A stretch of 64,000 nucleotides of DNA from positions 16,808-80,807 of the forward strand of contig JAFVAT010000013.1 in assembly GCA_017480385.1 (NCBI GenBank), written 5' to 3'. Of this stretch, positions 45,101 to 54,230 are shown one piece after another. Each line of letters starts with the position of its first letter. Within the stretch, counting starts at the first letter, position 1. The notes under the pieces are model-generated. The model saw nothing but the letters and a program-made list of their open reading frames with translations. It did not search any database and was not told the DNA's origin. Made by a program: the position numbers and the translations under genes. Source of the stretch: Alphaproteobacteria bacterium. GTDB lineage: Bacteria > Pseudomonadota > Alphaproteobacteria > CAAGCB01 > CAG-977.

Positions 45101-45532
45101 ATGAAAATATCAACCAAAGGACGCTACGGACTGCGCATTTTGCTGGATCTGGCTCTGCACGACAAGGCTTCGCCGCGTTTAATGAAAGAAATTGCCCAAT
45201 CGCAGCAAATTTCGGAAAAATACATCAGCCGATTAATTTTAAAACTGAACAAAGCGGGACTGATCACTTCTTTCCGCGGCGCAAAGGGCGGCTTAAAACT
45301 GGCCAAGCCCCCAAAAGAAATTACGCTTTTGGAAATTATAGAAACAATGGAAGGTCCCGTTTCCATTGTGGACTGTGTTTTGGACAAAGAGTTCTGCCCT
45401 AAAGCCTCCGACTGTTCGGCCTGTCGGCTTTGGTCGTCGCTGAACAAAAAAATCCGCCGGCAAATGGAAAAAATCACGCTGAAAGACGTATTAAAAACAG
45501 AAAAAAATAAAACGAAAGGTTTATCGGTTTGA
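45101..45532 (+). CDS. Rrf2/IscR-family transcriptional regulator
   Basis: The 143-residue product has the Rrf2 winged helix-turn-helix (residues 1-70, MKISTKGRYGLRILLDLA and ISEKYISRLILKL). Cysteines C92, C99, C105 and C108 lie in DCVLDKEFCPKASDCSAC. IscR and relatives use three cysteines in this region to hold a [2Fe-2S] cluster; here there are four, with slightly different spacing. Its divergence from cysK suggests control of cysteine synthesis (CymR-like) or of iron-sulfur/sulfur balance. Basic C-terminus. Which ligand it senses is unknown. Confidence 0.88.
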   Translation: MKISTKGRYGLRILLDLALHDKASPRLMKEIAQSQQISEKYISRLILKLNKAGLITSFRGAKGGLKLAKPPKEITLLEIIETMEGPVSIVDCVLDKEFCPKASDCSACRLWSSLNKKIRRQMEKITLKDVLKTEKNKTKGLSV

Positions 45533-45586
45533 CTTCCGGTTTTTACTGCCGCATGATAAGCCGTTTTCAACTCATCGGAAAAAAAT

Positions 45587-46909
45587 ATGAAAATCGGATT
45601 TATTTCTTTAGGTTGTTCCAAAAATACAATTGATACGGAAATGATGCTGGCGCACTTGGATAACGCCGACTATGAAATCACCGCCGATGCCGAACAGGCT
45701 GAAATTATTTTGATCAACACCTGCGGCTTTATCGGCGACGCACGCGAAGAATCAATCGAAACGATCAGAGAAATGGCCCGTTTAAAAAAAACGGGAAAAT
45801 TGAAAAAGTTGATTGTTACCGGGTGTCTGGCCGAACGCTGGCGGAACAAGCTGATGCAGAAAATGCCGGAAATCGATGCTATTGTCGGTTTAAGCGAAAT
45901 CCACAAAATCGTTAATGCGGTCAGGACTTCTTTAGATCAGAAAAAGTACATGGCTTTCGGCGATTATGAAAAGACCGAAATCGAAGGCGAACGCATGCTG
46001 TCCGATGATTCGCCCGCCGTTTTTCTGCGCATTTCCGAGGGCTGCGACAACCGCTGTTCCTATTGCGCCATTCCCAAGATCCGGGGCCGTTACCGTTCCC
46101 GCACAATGGAAAGCATTATCGAAGAAGCGCAGGACTTGGAAGCCGCCGGCGCGAAAGAGATTAATCTGATCGCGGAAGACACCTCCCGTTACGGCACGGA
46201 TTTATATCATGAAAATAAGCTGCCGGAGTTATTGCATCGCTTGGCTGAAGAAACAACGCTGCCATGGATCAGGATTTTTTATTGCTATCCCGACAGAATT
46301 ACTGACGAATTAATTGCGGAAATGCGTGACAACCCGCGTGTTTTACCCTATTTGGACATGCCAATTCAACATATCAGCGATCCGGTGTTGAAACGCATGA
46401 ATCGCGGTGGCAGCCGGCAACAAATTGAAACGGTTATTGAAAAACTGCGCCGCGAAATCCCCGACATGATCATTCGCACAACCGTCATTGTCGGTTTTCC
46501 GGGGGAAACAGACGAACGGTTTAACGAACTGCTCGATTTTATAAAGAAAACCCGTTTAAACCGAGTCGGCGCTTTCTCCTATTCCCGTGAGGAGGGAACT
46601 GCCGCTTACGATATGCCGGACCAGATTGCTCCGGAAATCAAACAACAGCGTTATGAAGCGTTAATGGAAATGCAGGCGGAAATCAGTTTGGAACATCAAC
46701 GCTTAGCCGTCGGGCAAACACGTACTGTTTTATGCGAAGAATTTGACCCGGAAGAGGGACTTTATATCGGGCGTGATTTTTCCAATGGTCCGGAAGTGGA
46801 CGGCAAAGTCTTTTTTTCCGGCAGCCGCCCTGTTGCCTCAGGTGATTTTGTGCGCGTTAAAATCACAGAAGCAAATGAATATGACTTATTCGGCGAAATC
46901 ATCGAATAA
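45587..46909 (+). CDS. rimO: Ribosomal protein uS12 methylthiotransferase RimO
   Basis: RimO adds a methylthio group to an aspartate of ribosomal protein S12. The 440-residue product has C10, C46 and C80 for the auxiliary Fe-S cluster. The radical-SAM motif CDNRCSYC (C153, C157, C160) and a C-terminal TRAM domain follow. The N-terminus MKIGFISLGCSKN is the RimO form, not MiaB. The start follows the regulator gene by 54 bases, so it may be cotranscribed with it. An iron-sulfur enzyme next to an IscR-like regulator fits. Confidence 0.95.
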   Translation: MKIGFISLGCSKNTIDTEMMLAHLDNADYEITADAEQAEIILINTCGFIGDAREESIETIREMARLKKTGKLKKLIVTGCLAERWRNKLMQKMPEIDAIVGLSEIHKIVNAVRTSLDQKKYMAFGDYEKTEIEGERMLSDDSPAVFLRISEGCDNRCSYCAIPKIRGRYRSRTMESIIEEAQDLEAAGAKEINLIAEDTSRYGTDLYHENKLPELLHRLAEETTLPWIRIFYCYPDRITDELIAEMRDNPRVLPYLDMPIQHISDPVLKRMNRGGSRQQIETVIEKLRREIPDMIIRTTVIVGFPGETDERFNELLDFIKKTRLNRVGAFSYSREEGTAAYDMPDQIAPEIKQQRYEALMEMQAEISLEHQRLAVGQTRTVLCEEFDPEEGLYIGRDFSNGPEVDGKVFFSGSRPVASGDFVRVKITEANEYDLFGEIIE

Positions 46910-46974
46910 ATCTTGCATCAACACTCTCTTCTTTTTATTCTGAATGAAAGATATCATCATATGAGGAAAATTTG

Positions 46975-47631
46975 ATGCCTATTAAAAATATTTTCTGGGA
47001 CGTGGACGGCGTTTTGGCAAATTTAAATTTTGCTTATTTTAACTTCTTAACGCACCACCCGAATTATAAAAATGATTATTCTGACCTGAAATGGGAAGAT
47101 TTGCCCAAAGTCCTGCCAATTGTTCCGAAATACGGCGCTTTAGAATTAAAGACTCACCCCGAAAAGGGGACGCAAATGGACTATGATTTTTGCCATTCCC
47201 CCGAATTTTTCAATAATCGTCCGCTTTACCCGAATGTTGTCGAAACATTAAAAGAACTGAATGAAAAAGGATATAAACAATTTACACTCTCTGCCACTTT
47301 TGATGTGGAAGCAAAGAAAAAATTATTAAACGAATTATTAAAAGACGTTACTGATTTTCTGACGATTGAATGTGTGCAGCATGGTAAGTTCATGCACGAT
47401 ACGGCAAAAGAGGATATGCTCAAAGAATGTTTTAAAAAGTATGACTTGAAGGCCGAAGAGACTGTCCTTGTCGATGACCGCATTTATAATCAGTATGCCG
47501 CAATCAACGTCGGCGCTCACCCTGTACGGTATCGCTGCGAATTTACTTCCGATCTGCCGCAGGAACTGAATTTTATTCCGGAAATGCACAGTCTTGACGA
47601 ATTTAAAGAATGGCTTTTTGCCCAAAAATAA
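46975..47631 (+). CDS. HAD-family hydrolase
   Basis: The 218-residue product begins MPIKNIFWDVDGVLANLNFA, with the nucleophile motif DVDG. Motif II is probably LSATFD and motif IV is VLVDDRIYN, so it is a HAD-type phosphatase or phosphotransferase. The substrate cannot be told. The ATG was chosen over a TTG one codon earlier because of the GAGGAAAA site. The gene lies just ahead of kdsB, 14 bases away, so a role in sugar-phosphate metabolism is conceivable; in other bacteria the KDO-8-phosphate phosphatase KdsC is also a HAD protein. The match to KdsC itself is not convincing. Confidence 0.83.
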   Translation: MPIKNIFWDVDGVLANLNFAYFNFLTHHPNYKNDYSDLKWEDLPKVLPIVPKYGALELKTHPEKGTQMDYDFCHSPEFFNNRPLYPNVVETLKELNEKGYKQFTLSATFDVEAKKKLLNELLKDVTDFLTIECVQHGKFMHDTAKEDMLKECFKKYDLKAEETVLVDDRIYNQYAAINVGAHPVRYRCEFTSDLPQELNFIPEMHSLDEFKEWLFAQK

Positions 47632-47645
47632 AAAGAGGAAGCAAT

Positions 47646-48419
47646 ATGAGTAAAGTAATCACAATGATCCCGGTCAGACTGGCTGCCACTCGTCTGCCGA
47701 ACAAACCTTTGTTGGACATCAACGGCAAAACTTTAATCCAGCGCGTTTATGAAAATGTCAAAGCCGCCATTAAAGGCGATGTTTGTATTGCCTGCGGAGA
47801 TGAAAAAATCAAGCAGGAAGCTGAAAAATTCGGCGCGATGTGCGTTTTAACGGATCCGAATCTGCCCTCCGGCACGGATCGGATTGCCACAGCTTTAAAA
47901 GAAATTGATCCCGACGGCACAAAATATGATATCGCCGTAAATTTCCAGGGCGACAACATTAATGTCGATCCGACCATTAACAACCGTTTGATCAAAATTA
48001 TTGAGGAAACGGATTGTGATATTGCAACCTGCGGCATGGTATTCAAGACTTTGAAAGAAGCCGAGAATCCGAATAATGTTAAAATTGTCATGGGATTGGA
48101 AAAAGGAAAAACGCAGGGACGCGCCGTTTATTTTACGCGTGCTTTGGCTCCGTATATCCGCGATCCTAAAAAATGCGCATATCAGGATTACTATCACCAT
48201 ATTGGCATTTATGTTTTCAAAACCAGTGTATTAAAAAAATTCCTGACTTTGAAAGAAGCCGTTTTGGAAAAGCGCGAAAAACTGGAGCAGCTGCGCTTTT
48301 TGGAAAACGGTTATCATATACAGGCGCTGATTGTTGATAAAATTAAGCTGAACGAGGCAGCTCCCGCTGATATTAACATTATGGAAGAACTGGAAGAATT
48401 CAGAAGATTGGGAATATAA
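47646..48419 (+). CDS. kdsB: 3-deoxy-manno-octulosonate cytidylyltransferase
   Basis: KdsB activates KDO with CTP for lipopolysaccharide inner-core synthesis. The 257-residue product has the nucleotide-binding start IPVRLAATRLPNKPL. Further motifs are NFQGDNINVDP (usual form QGDEP) and YYHHIGIYVFKTSVL. The QGDNINVDP variant, with NI in place of the common EP, is notable. The start MSKVITMIPV is supported by GAGGAA; a longer frame overlaps the preceding gene. It indicates a lipopolysaccharide-bearing Gram-negative cell. Confidence 0.9.
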   Translation: MSKVITMIPVRLAATRLPNKPLLDINGKTLIQRVYENVKAAIKGDVCIACGDEKIKQEAEKFGAMCVLTDPNLPSGTDRIATALKEIDPDGTKYDIAVNFQGDNINVDPTINNRLIKIIEETDCDIATCGMVFKTLKEAENPNNVKIVMGLEKGKTQGRAVYFTRALAPYIRDPKKCAYQDYYHHIGIYVFKTSVLKKFLTLKEAVLEKREKLEQLRFLENGYHIQALIVDKIKLNEAAPADINIMEELEEFRRLGI

Positions 48420-48494
48420 CTCCAATTCAGACGGAATATTTTTTCCGTATATTAAAATGACTGATCTTTTCTTTTATAACCAAAAGAGGACGGC

Positions 48495-49709
48495 ATGACC
48501 TTTTTTAAAAATATCGGTCTGGTCGGACGGATTATCATCGGCCTGATCCTTGGTATCCTGGCGGGATTATTTTTCCCTGAAGCTGCCTTTTTGGAACTGT
48601 TCGGCACTTCTTTTATCAATGCTTTAAAAGCCGTTGCGCCGCCATTGGTTTTTGTATTGGTTCTAAGCGCTCTGATCAATGCGGGCCAAAACAAGGCAGG
48701 ACAGTTCCGAAAAATTGTTTTTCTCTACTTGTTCAGCACACTAAGCGCTGCCGTCACGGCTGTTCTGATCAGCTTTTTATTTCCGGTCAAAATGCATTTT
48801 TTGCAGGCGGTCTCCTCTCCCGCTCCCGGCGGATTGAAAAAGGCCGTTTCCGCTTTATTGTCCGGCCTGACGGACAATCCTGTCAGCGCTTTGCTGAATG
48901 CTAATTATATCGGTATTTTGCTGTGGGCGGTCGTCTTGGGCATTGCCTTGAAAAAACAGGCGACAGAGCCGACAAAAAACATCATTTCCCAATTCGCAGA
49001 GGCCCTAACCTCCATTGTCCGTTGGATTATCAGTCTTGCCCCGATCGGCATCATGGGCATTGTCTTTACAACCGTTTCCCAAAATGGAACCTGTGTTTTT
49101 TCCGCCTACGGACAACTTTTGACTCTGCTGACAGGAACGATGCTTTTAGTCGCATTGGTTATTAACCCGTTCATCGTGTTTTATTTCCTGCGCCGCAATC
49201 CATACCCTTTGGTATTCAAATGCCTGAAAACAAGCGGCGTTACAGCCTTTTTTACCAGAAGCTCGGCGGCAAATATTCCCGTCAATATGGCATTATGCAA
49301 AGAATTACAATTAAATAAGGAGGTCTATTCCGTTGCCATTCCTCTGGGGGCAACGATCAATATGGACGGCGCCGCCGTCACTATCACCGTTATGACCATG
49401 TCCGCCGTACATACTTTGGGCATCTCCGCAACATTACCGGCAGCGATTATCATGAGTCTATTGGCAGCTCTTGCCGCCTGCGGTACTTCTGGCGTTGCGG
49501 GCGGCTCTGTTCTGTTGATTCCGTTGGCTTGTTCTTTGTTCGGAATCGACAACAATGTCGCTATGCAGGTCGTTGCCGTCGGTTTCACAATCGGCTTTAT
49601 TCAGGATTCTTTAGAAACAGCCCTTAATTCGTCCGGCGATGTTTTATTTGCCGCAGCAGCGGAATACAGCGACAGAATCAAACGGGGAGAACCTTTGCCG
49701 AAAATATAA
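48495..49709 (+). CDS. sstT: Serine/threonine:Na+ symporter SstT
   Basis: This member of the dicarboxylate/amino acid:cation symporter family imports serine and threonine with Na+. The 404-residue product has about eight membrane helices plus two re-entrant hairpins. The motifs FFTRSSAANIPVNMALC and LGATINMDGAAVTITVMTMS, and GTSGVAGGSVLLIPL, match SstT specifically. An AAAGAGG site precedes the ATG. Use of Na+ ties in with the decarboxylase pump and NhaA in the same window. It is convergent with recA. Confidence 0.93.
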   Translation: MTFFKNIGLVGRIIIGLILGILAGLFFPEAAFLELFGTSFINALKAVAPPLVFVLVLSALINAGQNKAGQFRKIVFLYLFSTLSAAVTAVLISFLFPVKMHFLQAVSSPAPGGLKKAVSALLSGLTDNPVSALLNANYIGILLWAVVLGIALKKQATEPTKNIISQFAEALTSIVRWIISLAPIGIMGIVFTTVSQNGTCVFSAYGQLLTLLTGTMLLVALVINPFIVFYFLRRNPYPLVFKCLKTSGVTAFFTRSSAANIPVNMALCKELQLNKEVYSVAIPLGATINMDGAAVTITVMTMSAVHTLGISATLPAAIIMSLLAALAACGTSGVAGGSVLLIPLACSLFGIDNNVAMQVVAVGFTIGFIQDSLETALNSSGDVLFAAAAEYSDRIKRGEPLPKI

Positions 49710-49810
49710 TTGCATCAGAAAATATACTGTCATATTTGACGTTTTATCGAATCAATCATAGTCGAAAGCAAAAACTCTTTTTAATCCAATGGATTTTTTT
49801 GTTTGCAATA

Positions 49811-49842
49811 GAAGAAAGGGAGAAAATTTTCTCCCTTTCTTC
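49811..49842. terminator. Perfect 32-base palindrome between sstT and recA, probable bidirectional terminator
   Basis: GAAGAAAGGGAG and CTCCCTTTCTTC pair perfectly around AAAATTTT. TTGATTTT follows on the plus strand. There is no T tract outside the stem on the recA side, so termination of recA would have to depend on the U-rich arm itself. Confidence 0.6.
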
Positions 49843-49848
49843 TTGATT

Positions 49849-50910
49849 TTAGTCTGCCTCAGACATGTCTTCGCTGATCATCTTTTGCGATAACAGACCG
49901 GCCTTTTCCCTGATCTGCTGTTCGATTTCATCAGCCACGGCGGGATTTTCGCGCAAGAAAGTTCTGGCGTTTTCGCGTCCCTGCCACCGTTCAGATTTAT
50001 AAGACAGCCATGCGCCCGATTTTTCAATCAGACCGGCTTTGATGCCCAGATCAATCAGCTCGCCCGTTTTCGAAATACCTTCGCCGTAAATAATATCAAA
50101 TTCAACCGTTCTGAACGGAGGAGCGACCTTATTTTTAACAATCTTGACATTCGTATTATTGCCGATTGTTTCGTCCTTATCTTTGATCTGCGCCCCGCGT
50201 CGGATTTCAATACGCACGGAAGCATAAAACTTCAGCGCGTTGCCGCCCGTTGTCGTTTCCGGATTGCCGAACATCACGCCGATTTTCATGCGCAGCTGGT
50301 TAATAAAGATAATCAAGGTGTTTGACCGTGCTACGGAAGCCGTCAGTTTCCGCAGTGCCTGCGACATCAGACGCGCCTGCAAACCGACATGAGAATCGCC
50401 CATTTCGCCTTCCAGTTCCGCCTTGGGCACCAAAGCGGCAACCGAGTCAACGACCAGCACATCTATCGCGCCGGAACGCACTAATGTATCGGCGATTTCC
50501 AATGCCTGTTCCCCCGTATCCGGCTGTGAAATCAGCAGATTGTCAATATCAACGCCCAACTTTTTTGCATAAATCGGATCCAGCGCATGTTCCGCATCAA
50601 TATAGGCGCACTTGCCGCCGTTTTTCTGCGCCTGTGCAACAACATGCTGCGCCAGCGTCGTTTTGCCGGAACTTTCAGGACCGTATACTTCAACGATTCT
50701 GCCGCGCGGCAGACCGCCGATGCCCAACGCGATATCCAGCCCTAAAGATCCCGTTGAAATCGCCGGAATTTCAACAGCATTTTCACGCTGCCCCAAACGC
50801 ATAATCGATCCCTTGCCAAAAGCCCGCTCAATTTGGCTGAGCGCGGCTGCTAAAGCTTTTTCTTTATCCATTGTATCCTTATCCACCAAGTGTAAAACGG
50901 TTTGATCCAT
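49849..50910 (-). CDS. recA: Recombinase RecA
   Basis: RecA drives homologous recombination and triggers LexA self-cleavage. The 353-residue product has Walker A GPESSGKT at residues 77-84, the [11 protein letters not shown] loop, and the DNA-binding loop [18 protein letters not shown] (here [17 protein letters not shown]). The start [20 protein letters not shown] matches alphaproteobacterial RecA N-termini, so the first ATG was used. It has its own promoter with a LexA-type box. The acidic tail ends [10 protein letters not shown]. Confidence 0.98.
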   Translation of the reverse strand: MDQTVLHLVDKDTMDKEKALAAALSQIERAFGKGSIMRLGQRENAVEIPAISTGSLGLDIALGIGGLPRGRIVEVYGPESSGKTTLAQHVVAQAQKNGGKCAYIDAEHALDPIYAKKLGVDIDNLLISQPDTGEQALEIADTLVRSGAIDVLVVDSVAALVPKAELEGEMGDSHVGLQARLMSQALRKLTASVARSNTLIIFINQLRMKIGVMFGNPETTTGGNALKFYASVRIEIRRGAQIKDKDETIGNNTNVKIVKNKVAPPFRTVEFDIIYGEGISKTGELIDLGIKAGLIEKSGAWLSYKSERWQGRENARTFLRENPAVADEIEQQIREKAGLLSQKMISEDMSEAD

Positions 50911-50961
50911 AATGTGATGCCTCTTTTATCCCACAAAAAAACGTCAAGAGCAACTGTCTAA

Positions 50962-50989
50962 AATGTACCATATTTGTTCCGGATTTCAA
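50962..50989 (-). promoter_or_regulatory. recA promoter with candidate LexA box
   Basis: The minus strand has TTGAAA, 16 bases, TACATT. Between them lies GAAC-N7-GTAC (50965-50979), one mismatch away from the alphaproteobacterial LexA site GAAC-N7-GAAC (GTTC-N7-GTTC on the other strand). Overlap with the spacer and -10 is where a LexA operator would act. Confidence 0.55.
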
Positions 50990-51033
50990 GAAAAAAGAAC
51001 AAACAGGAAACATTTTTTTGTTTTCGGGATATT

Positions 51034-51798
51034 TTAAACGGCTCCGACAGCGATTAACCGGGGATTTTTCAGGCCTTCTTTGCGATAGCGCAGCGGTTCG
51101 TTCGTTTCCGTCGCCAGAACGGCGCCGCCTGCCGCCACCAGAACAGCCTGAGCTGCCGCCGTATCCCATTCTTTCGTTAAATGCGTGCAGGGGTAAAAAT
51201 CTGCCTTTCCCGCCGCTATCGCGCAAAATTTCAACGAACTGCCGTAAGCTTTATATTCAGCGACCGGTCTGCCGCCGACCATTTCCCGCGCAGCCATTTC
51301 GTCGCAATGAAAACGACTGGTCAGAACGGTCATTCCCTGAGCAGGAACGGAACGGGCTTTCAAAGGAGTTTTCACTCCGTTTTTCAACAAAAAAGCCTCC
51401 GTAACGGATTCCGTATAGTACATCTCGTCCAAAGCCGGCGCATAAACGACACCGAAAACGGGTTTATCCCCGTCGATCAAACCGATATTAACCGTAAACT
51501 CGCCGTTTTTATGCACAAAGTCCGCCGTGCCGTCGATCGGATCCACCAACCAAAAATACTGTTTGGATAAATCAGCGATCGCCCCTGCCGCCGTGTGTTC
51601 TTCGCCGATGATCGGAATATCCGGCGTTAATCGTGTCAATGCGTCGAAAATAATCTTTTCAGCCGCCAGATCGGCATCTGTTACCGGAGACTGGTCTTCT
51701 TTTTCATAAACGGCAAAATCCTGACGGTAAATTTCCATAGCGGCCTGCCCCGCTTGAACGGCCAGATCGATGATGTCTTGTATTTGAAACGGATACAT
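51034..51798 (-). CDS. cysQ: 3'(2'),5'-bisphosphate nucleotidase CysQ
   Basis: CysQ removes the 3'-phosphate from PAP, a by-product of sulfate assimilation. The 254-residue product of the inositol-monophosphatase superfamily has metal-binding E66/E67 and WLVDPIDGTADF (D86, D89), and a C-terminal EWDTAAAQAVL. The start follows the cckA stop by two bases, so it is at the end of the flagellar transcript. Other members of the superfamily (inositol monophosphatase) are possible, but the motif order fits CysQ. Confidence 0.9.
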   Translation of the reverse strand: MYPFQIQDIIDLAVQAGQAAMEIYRQDFAVYEKEDQSPVTDADLAAEKIIFDALTRLTPDIPIIGEEHTAAGAIADLSKQYFWLVDPIDGTADFVHKNGEFTVNIGLIDGDKPVFGVVYAPALDEMYYTESVTEAFLLKNGVKTPLKARSVPAQGMTVLTSRFHCDEMAAREMVGGRPVAEYKAYGSSLKFCAIAAGKADFYPCTHLTKEWDTAAAQAVLVAAGGAVLATETNEPLRYRKEGLKNPRLIAVGAV

Positions 51799-51800
51799 GG

Positions 51801-54230
51801 TTACTTTTTCTCCAAAATTTGTTTGACCTTTTCACACAGTTCCCGCAGCGTGAACGGCTTTGCCAAAAAATAAAAATCGGGCATTTCTTTGATTTCACCG
51901 CGGGCCGCTTCTTCGGAAAAGCCGGAAATCAGCAAAATCTTGCTGTAAATGCCTTTCTGCCGCAAAGTTGACGCCAGCGTCACGCCGTCCATGCCCGGCA
52001 TGATCATATCAGTAATCAACAAATCAAAGGTCGCTCCGTCTTCAATTTTTTCCAGTGCTTCCTCCGCACAGGTGCAGTCTTCGATCGTATAGCCTTTTGC
52101 AGAAAGAGCCTTCTTGGTTACAGCGCGCACGCCGTCTTCATCTTCAACCAATAAAATCGCACCGGAGCCGCTTAAATCGTTGGACGGTAGCAACGGCGGC
52201 GGCAAAGACGGCTTGTCCTGAGCAAAAGAAAACTGTAATTGATCGCCCGTCTTGGGCACATTCGGTTTAACACGCACCACCTGTGACACTGCCGGCGCAG
52301 CGCTGTTTGCAGACGGCACATTGTGTTCTGCCTCTTCCGTCAAACGGCGCACGTCTTCCGGCGCATGACGGGGCAAATACAAACTGAAGGTCGTACCGAC
52401 ATTGACTGTGCTTTTCACATTGATGTAACCGCCGGACTGACGAATATTGCCGTAAACCATAGCCAATCCCAATCCCGTGCCGGAATCAACGCCGCCGGAT
52501 TTGGTCGTGAAGAACGGTTCAAAAATCCGTTGCAGATTTTCTTCGCTGATCCCGTAGCCGGTATCCGCAACATCAATAACGACGTATTCCCCCGGAACGA
52601 CTTCTTCGGGACCGATATACTGGCCCGCCGGAAATTTTTGATATTTGGTTGAAATCGTAAAAGCCCCGCCGTCCGGCATCGCATCGCGCGCATTGACGGC
52701 CAAGTTCACAAAGACCTGATCAAACTGCGTTTTATCGACACGGATAAAGCCCAAATTCCGTCCGTTTTCAATTTGAACGGCAATTTTTGTTCCCAACAGC
52801 CGCTTCAACATATGAAGCAGCTCCGCAAAAACGTCCGTTACATCTAAATATTTGGGACGCAGCGGCTGTTTGCGGGAATAAGACAGCAGCTGCCCGACCA
52901 AGCTGGCCGCCCGCGTCGCGCTGTAATGCACGTTCATCAGTTCGGTAAAATCGGGGTCGGAAGCAGGGTGCGTCTGCAGCAGCAAATCGGTGGAACCGAT
53001 AATCGCCGTCAAAAGATTGTTGAAGTCATGGGCAATCCCTCCGGCCAGCTGTCCGATCGCCTGCATTTTTTGCGCCTGAAAGAACTGAGCCGACAAAGTG
53101 CGGCGTTCCGTATTATCAATAAAATGCGCGATAAAACCGCATACGTCTGGCTTGCCGTCTTCGTCCTCTTCCGTCATCGGCGTGATATAAACGGCGGCAA
53201 ATTTTTCCTGCTCCGTTTTTAAGCGAACTTCCGCATGCGCGCGGGACAGCTTGGCCATCATCACTTTTGCCATTTTATCTTTCAGTTCGGCCCAATCTTC
53301 AGAATCAATGCACTCTTCCAAAGACGTGCCGATCATTTCTTCGCGCTGACGGGAAAACATTTGGAAAAGTGTCGAATTGGCTTCGGTGATGATGTTTTCT
53401 TTATCTAAAAAAGCGATGCCTACGGGCGCTTCGGCAAATAAACGGGAAAAACCGACTTCCGCTTCTTTGGCGGAATCTTCATGTTCATGACGGGACATCA
53501 CATCGCGCACAACGGAAGCGCGCAGCATCGTTTCGCCGTTTTCATCATAAACCGCATGACTGACAAAAGCCGTAAAGAAAGTCCCCGTCTGCGTGCGAAA
53601 CGTTAATTCGCCGTGCCAAAAACCGTCCAATTCCGGCAAATGCCCAACCAGCAGATCGACTAATTTTTTTCCTTTCAGCTCGCGAATATTCGTATATCCC
53701 AGCCAATCGCAGAAACGTTGATTGACATAATGAATAATGCCGCCTGAATCGATCTGATACAGCCCGATCGGCAAAACGTCCAGAAATTCGGCCAGCTCCT
53801 GCGTTTCCTGACGCATCACGGCGTCCAGCGCCCGATCCGCCGTAATGTCCCGCACGCGCCATAACGTTCCGATCGCCAGCTGCCTGATCGAAATATGGTA
53901 CCATTCCCAGAAATCCGGCTCGCCGGTCAACGGCTGCATCAGCAGTTCCACCGATGTTTCCGCTTTGTTTTTCACAGCGGCTTCCAGCTTTGCCAACGCC
54001 AGACGGTTCGTTTCTTCATCCAGCACGCGATCCAAAACAGACTGCAACAAAGAAGCCGCTTTAAAGAAATGCTTGCCTGCCGCATTGATATAGACCGGCG
54101 TTCCGTCCAAAGACACCAAAGCCAAAGCGTCCGTTTCGCTGTCCATTAACGCTTTAACGGTGTCCCAGTCTCTGATAAAACTGCCCAGACCCAAGGCATT
54201 AGCCAGTTTTCTAAAAAATGAATGCGCCAT
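51801..54230 (-). CDS. cckA: CckA-like hybrid histidine kinase without visible membrane helices
   Basis: CckA is the alphaproteobacterial kinase that feeds ChpT and CtrA. The 809-residue product has three PAS-like regions (about 25-130, 140-245 and 255-375). The H-box GQLAGGIAHDFNNLLTAIIG carries the phospho-accepting His401, followed by a GHKL ATPase domain (NARDAMPDGG, DTGYGISEENL, GTGLGLAMVYG). The C-terminal receiver has D741 in LLITDMIMPGMDG and K791. CckA usually has two N-terminal membrane helices; none is visible here. The stop of flhB and this ATG are directly adjacent. Other hybrid kinases of similar plan exist, but the H-box and the flhB linkage favour CckA. Confidence 0.87.
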   Translation of the reverse strand: MAHSFFRKLANALGLGSFIRDWDTVKALMDSETDALALVSLDGTPVYINAAGKHFFKAASLLQSVLDRVLDEETNRLALAKLEAAVKNKAETSVELLMQPLTGEPDFWEWYHISIRQLAIGTLWRVRDITADRALDAVMRQETQELAEFLDVLPIGLYQIDSGGIIHYVNQRFCDWLGYTNIRELKGKKLVDLLVGHLPELDGFWHGELTFRTQTGTFFTAFVSHAVYDENGETMLRASVVRDVMSRHEHEDSAKEAEVGFSRLFAEAPVGIAFLDKENIITEANSTLFQMFSRQREEMIGTSLEECIDSEDWAELKDKMAKVMMAKLSRAHAEVRLKTEQEKFAAVYITPMTEEDEDGKPDVCGFIAHFIDNTERRTLSAQFFQAQKMQAIGQLAGGIAHDFNNLLTAIIGSTDLLLQTHPASDPDFTELMNVHYSATRAASLVGQLLSYSRKQPLRPKYLDVTDVFAELLHMLKRLLGTKIAVQIENGRNLGFIRVDKTQFDQVFVNLAVNARDAMPDGGAFTISTKYQKFPAGQYIGPEEVVPGEYVVIDVADTGYGISEENLQRIFEPFFTTKSGGVDSGTGLGLAMVYGNIRQSGGYINVKSTVNVGTTFSLYLPRHAPEDVRRLTEEAEHNVPSANSAAPAVSQVVRVKPNVPKTGDQLQFSFAQDKPSLPPPLLPSNDLSGSGAILLVEDEDGVRAVTKKALSAKGYTIEDCTCAEEALEKIEDGATFDLLITDMIMPGMDGVTLASTLRQKGIYSKILLISGFSEEAARGEIKEMPDFYFLAKPFTLRELCEKVKQILEKK

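Noticed and set aside
49811..49842. Palindrome as a CRISPR repeat or recombination site
   Set aside because: It occurs once, has no spacers, and its position between convergent stops is explained by termination.
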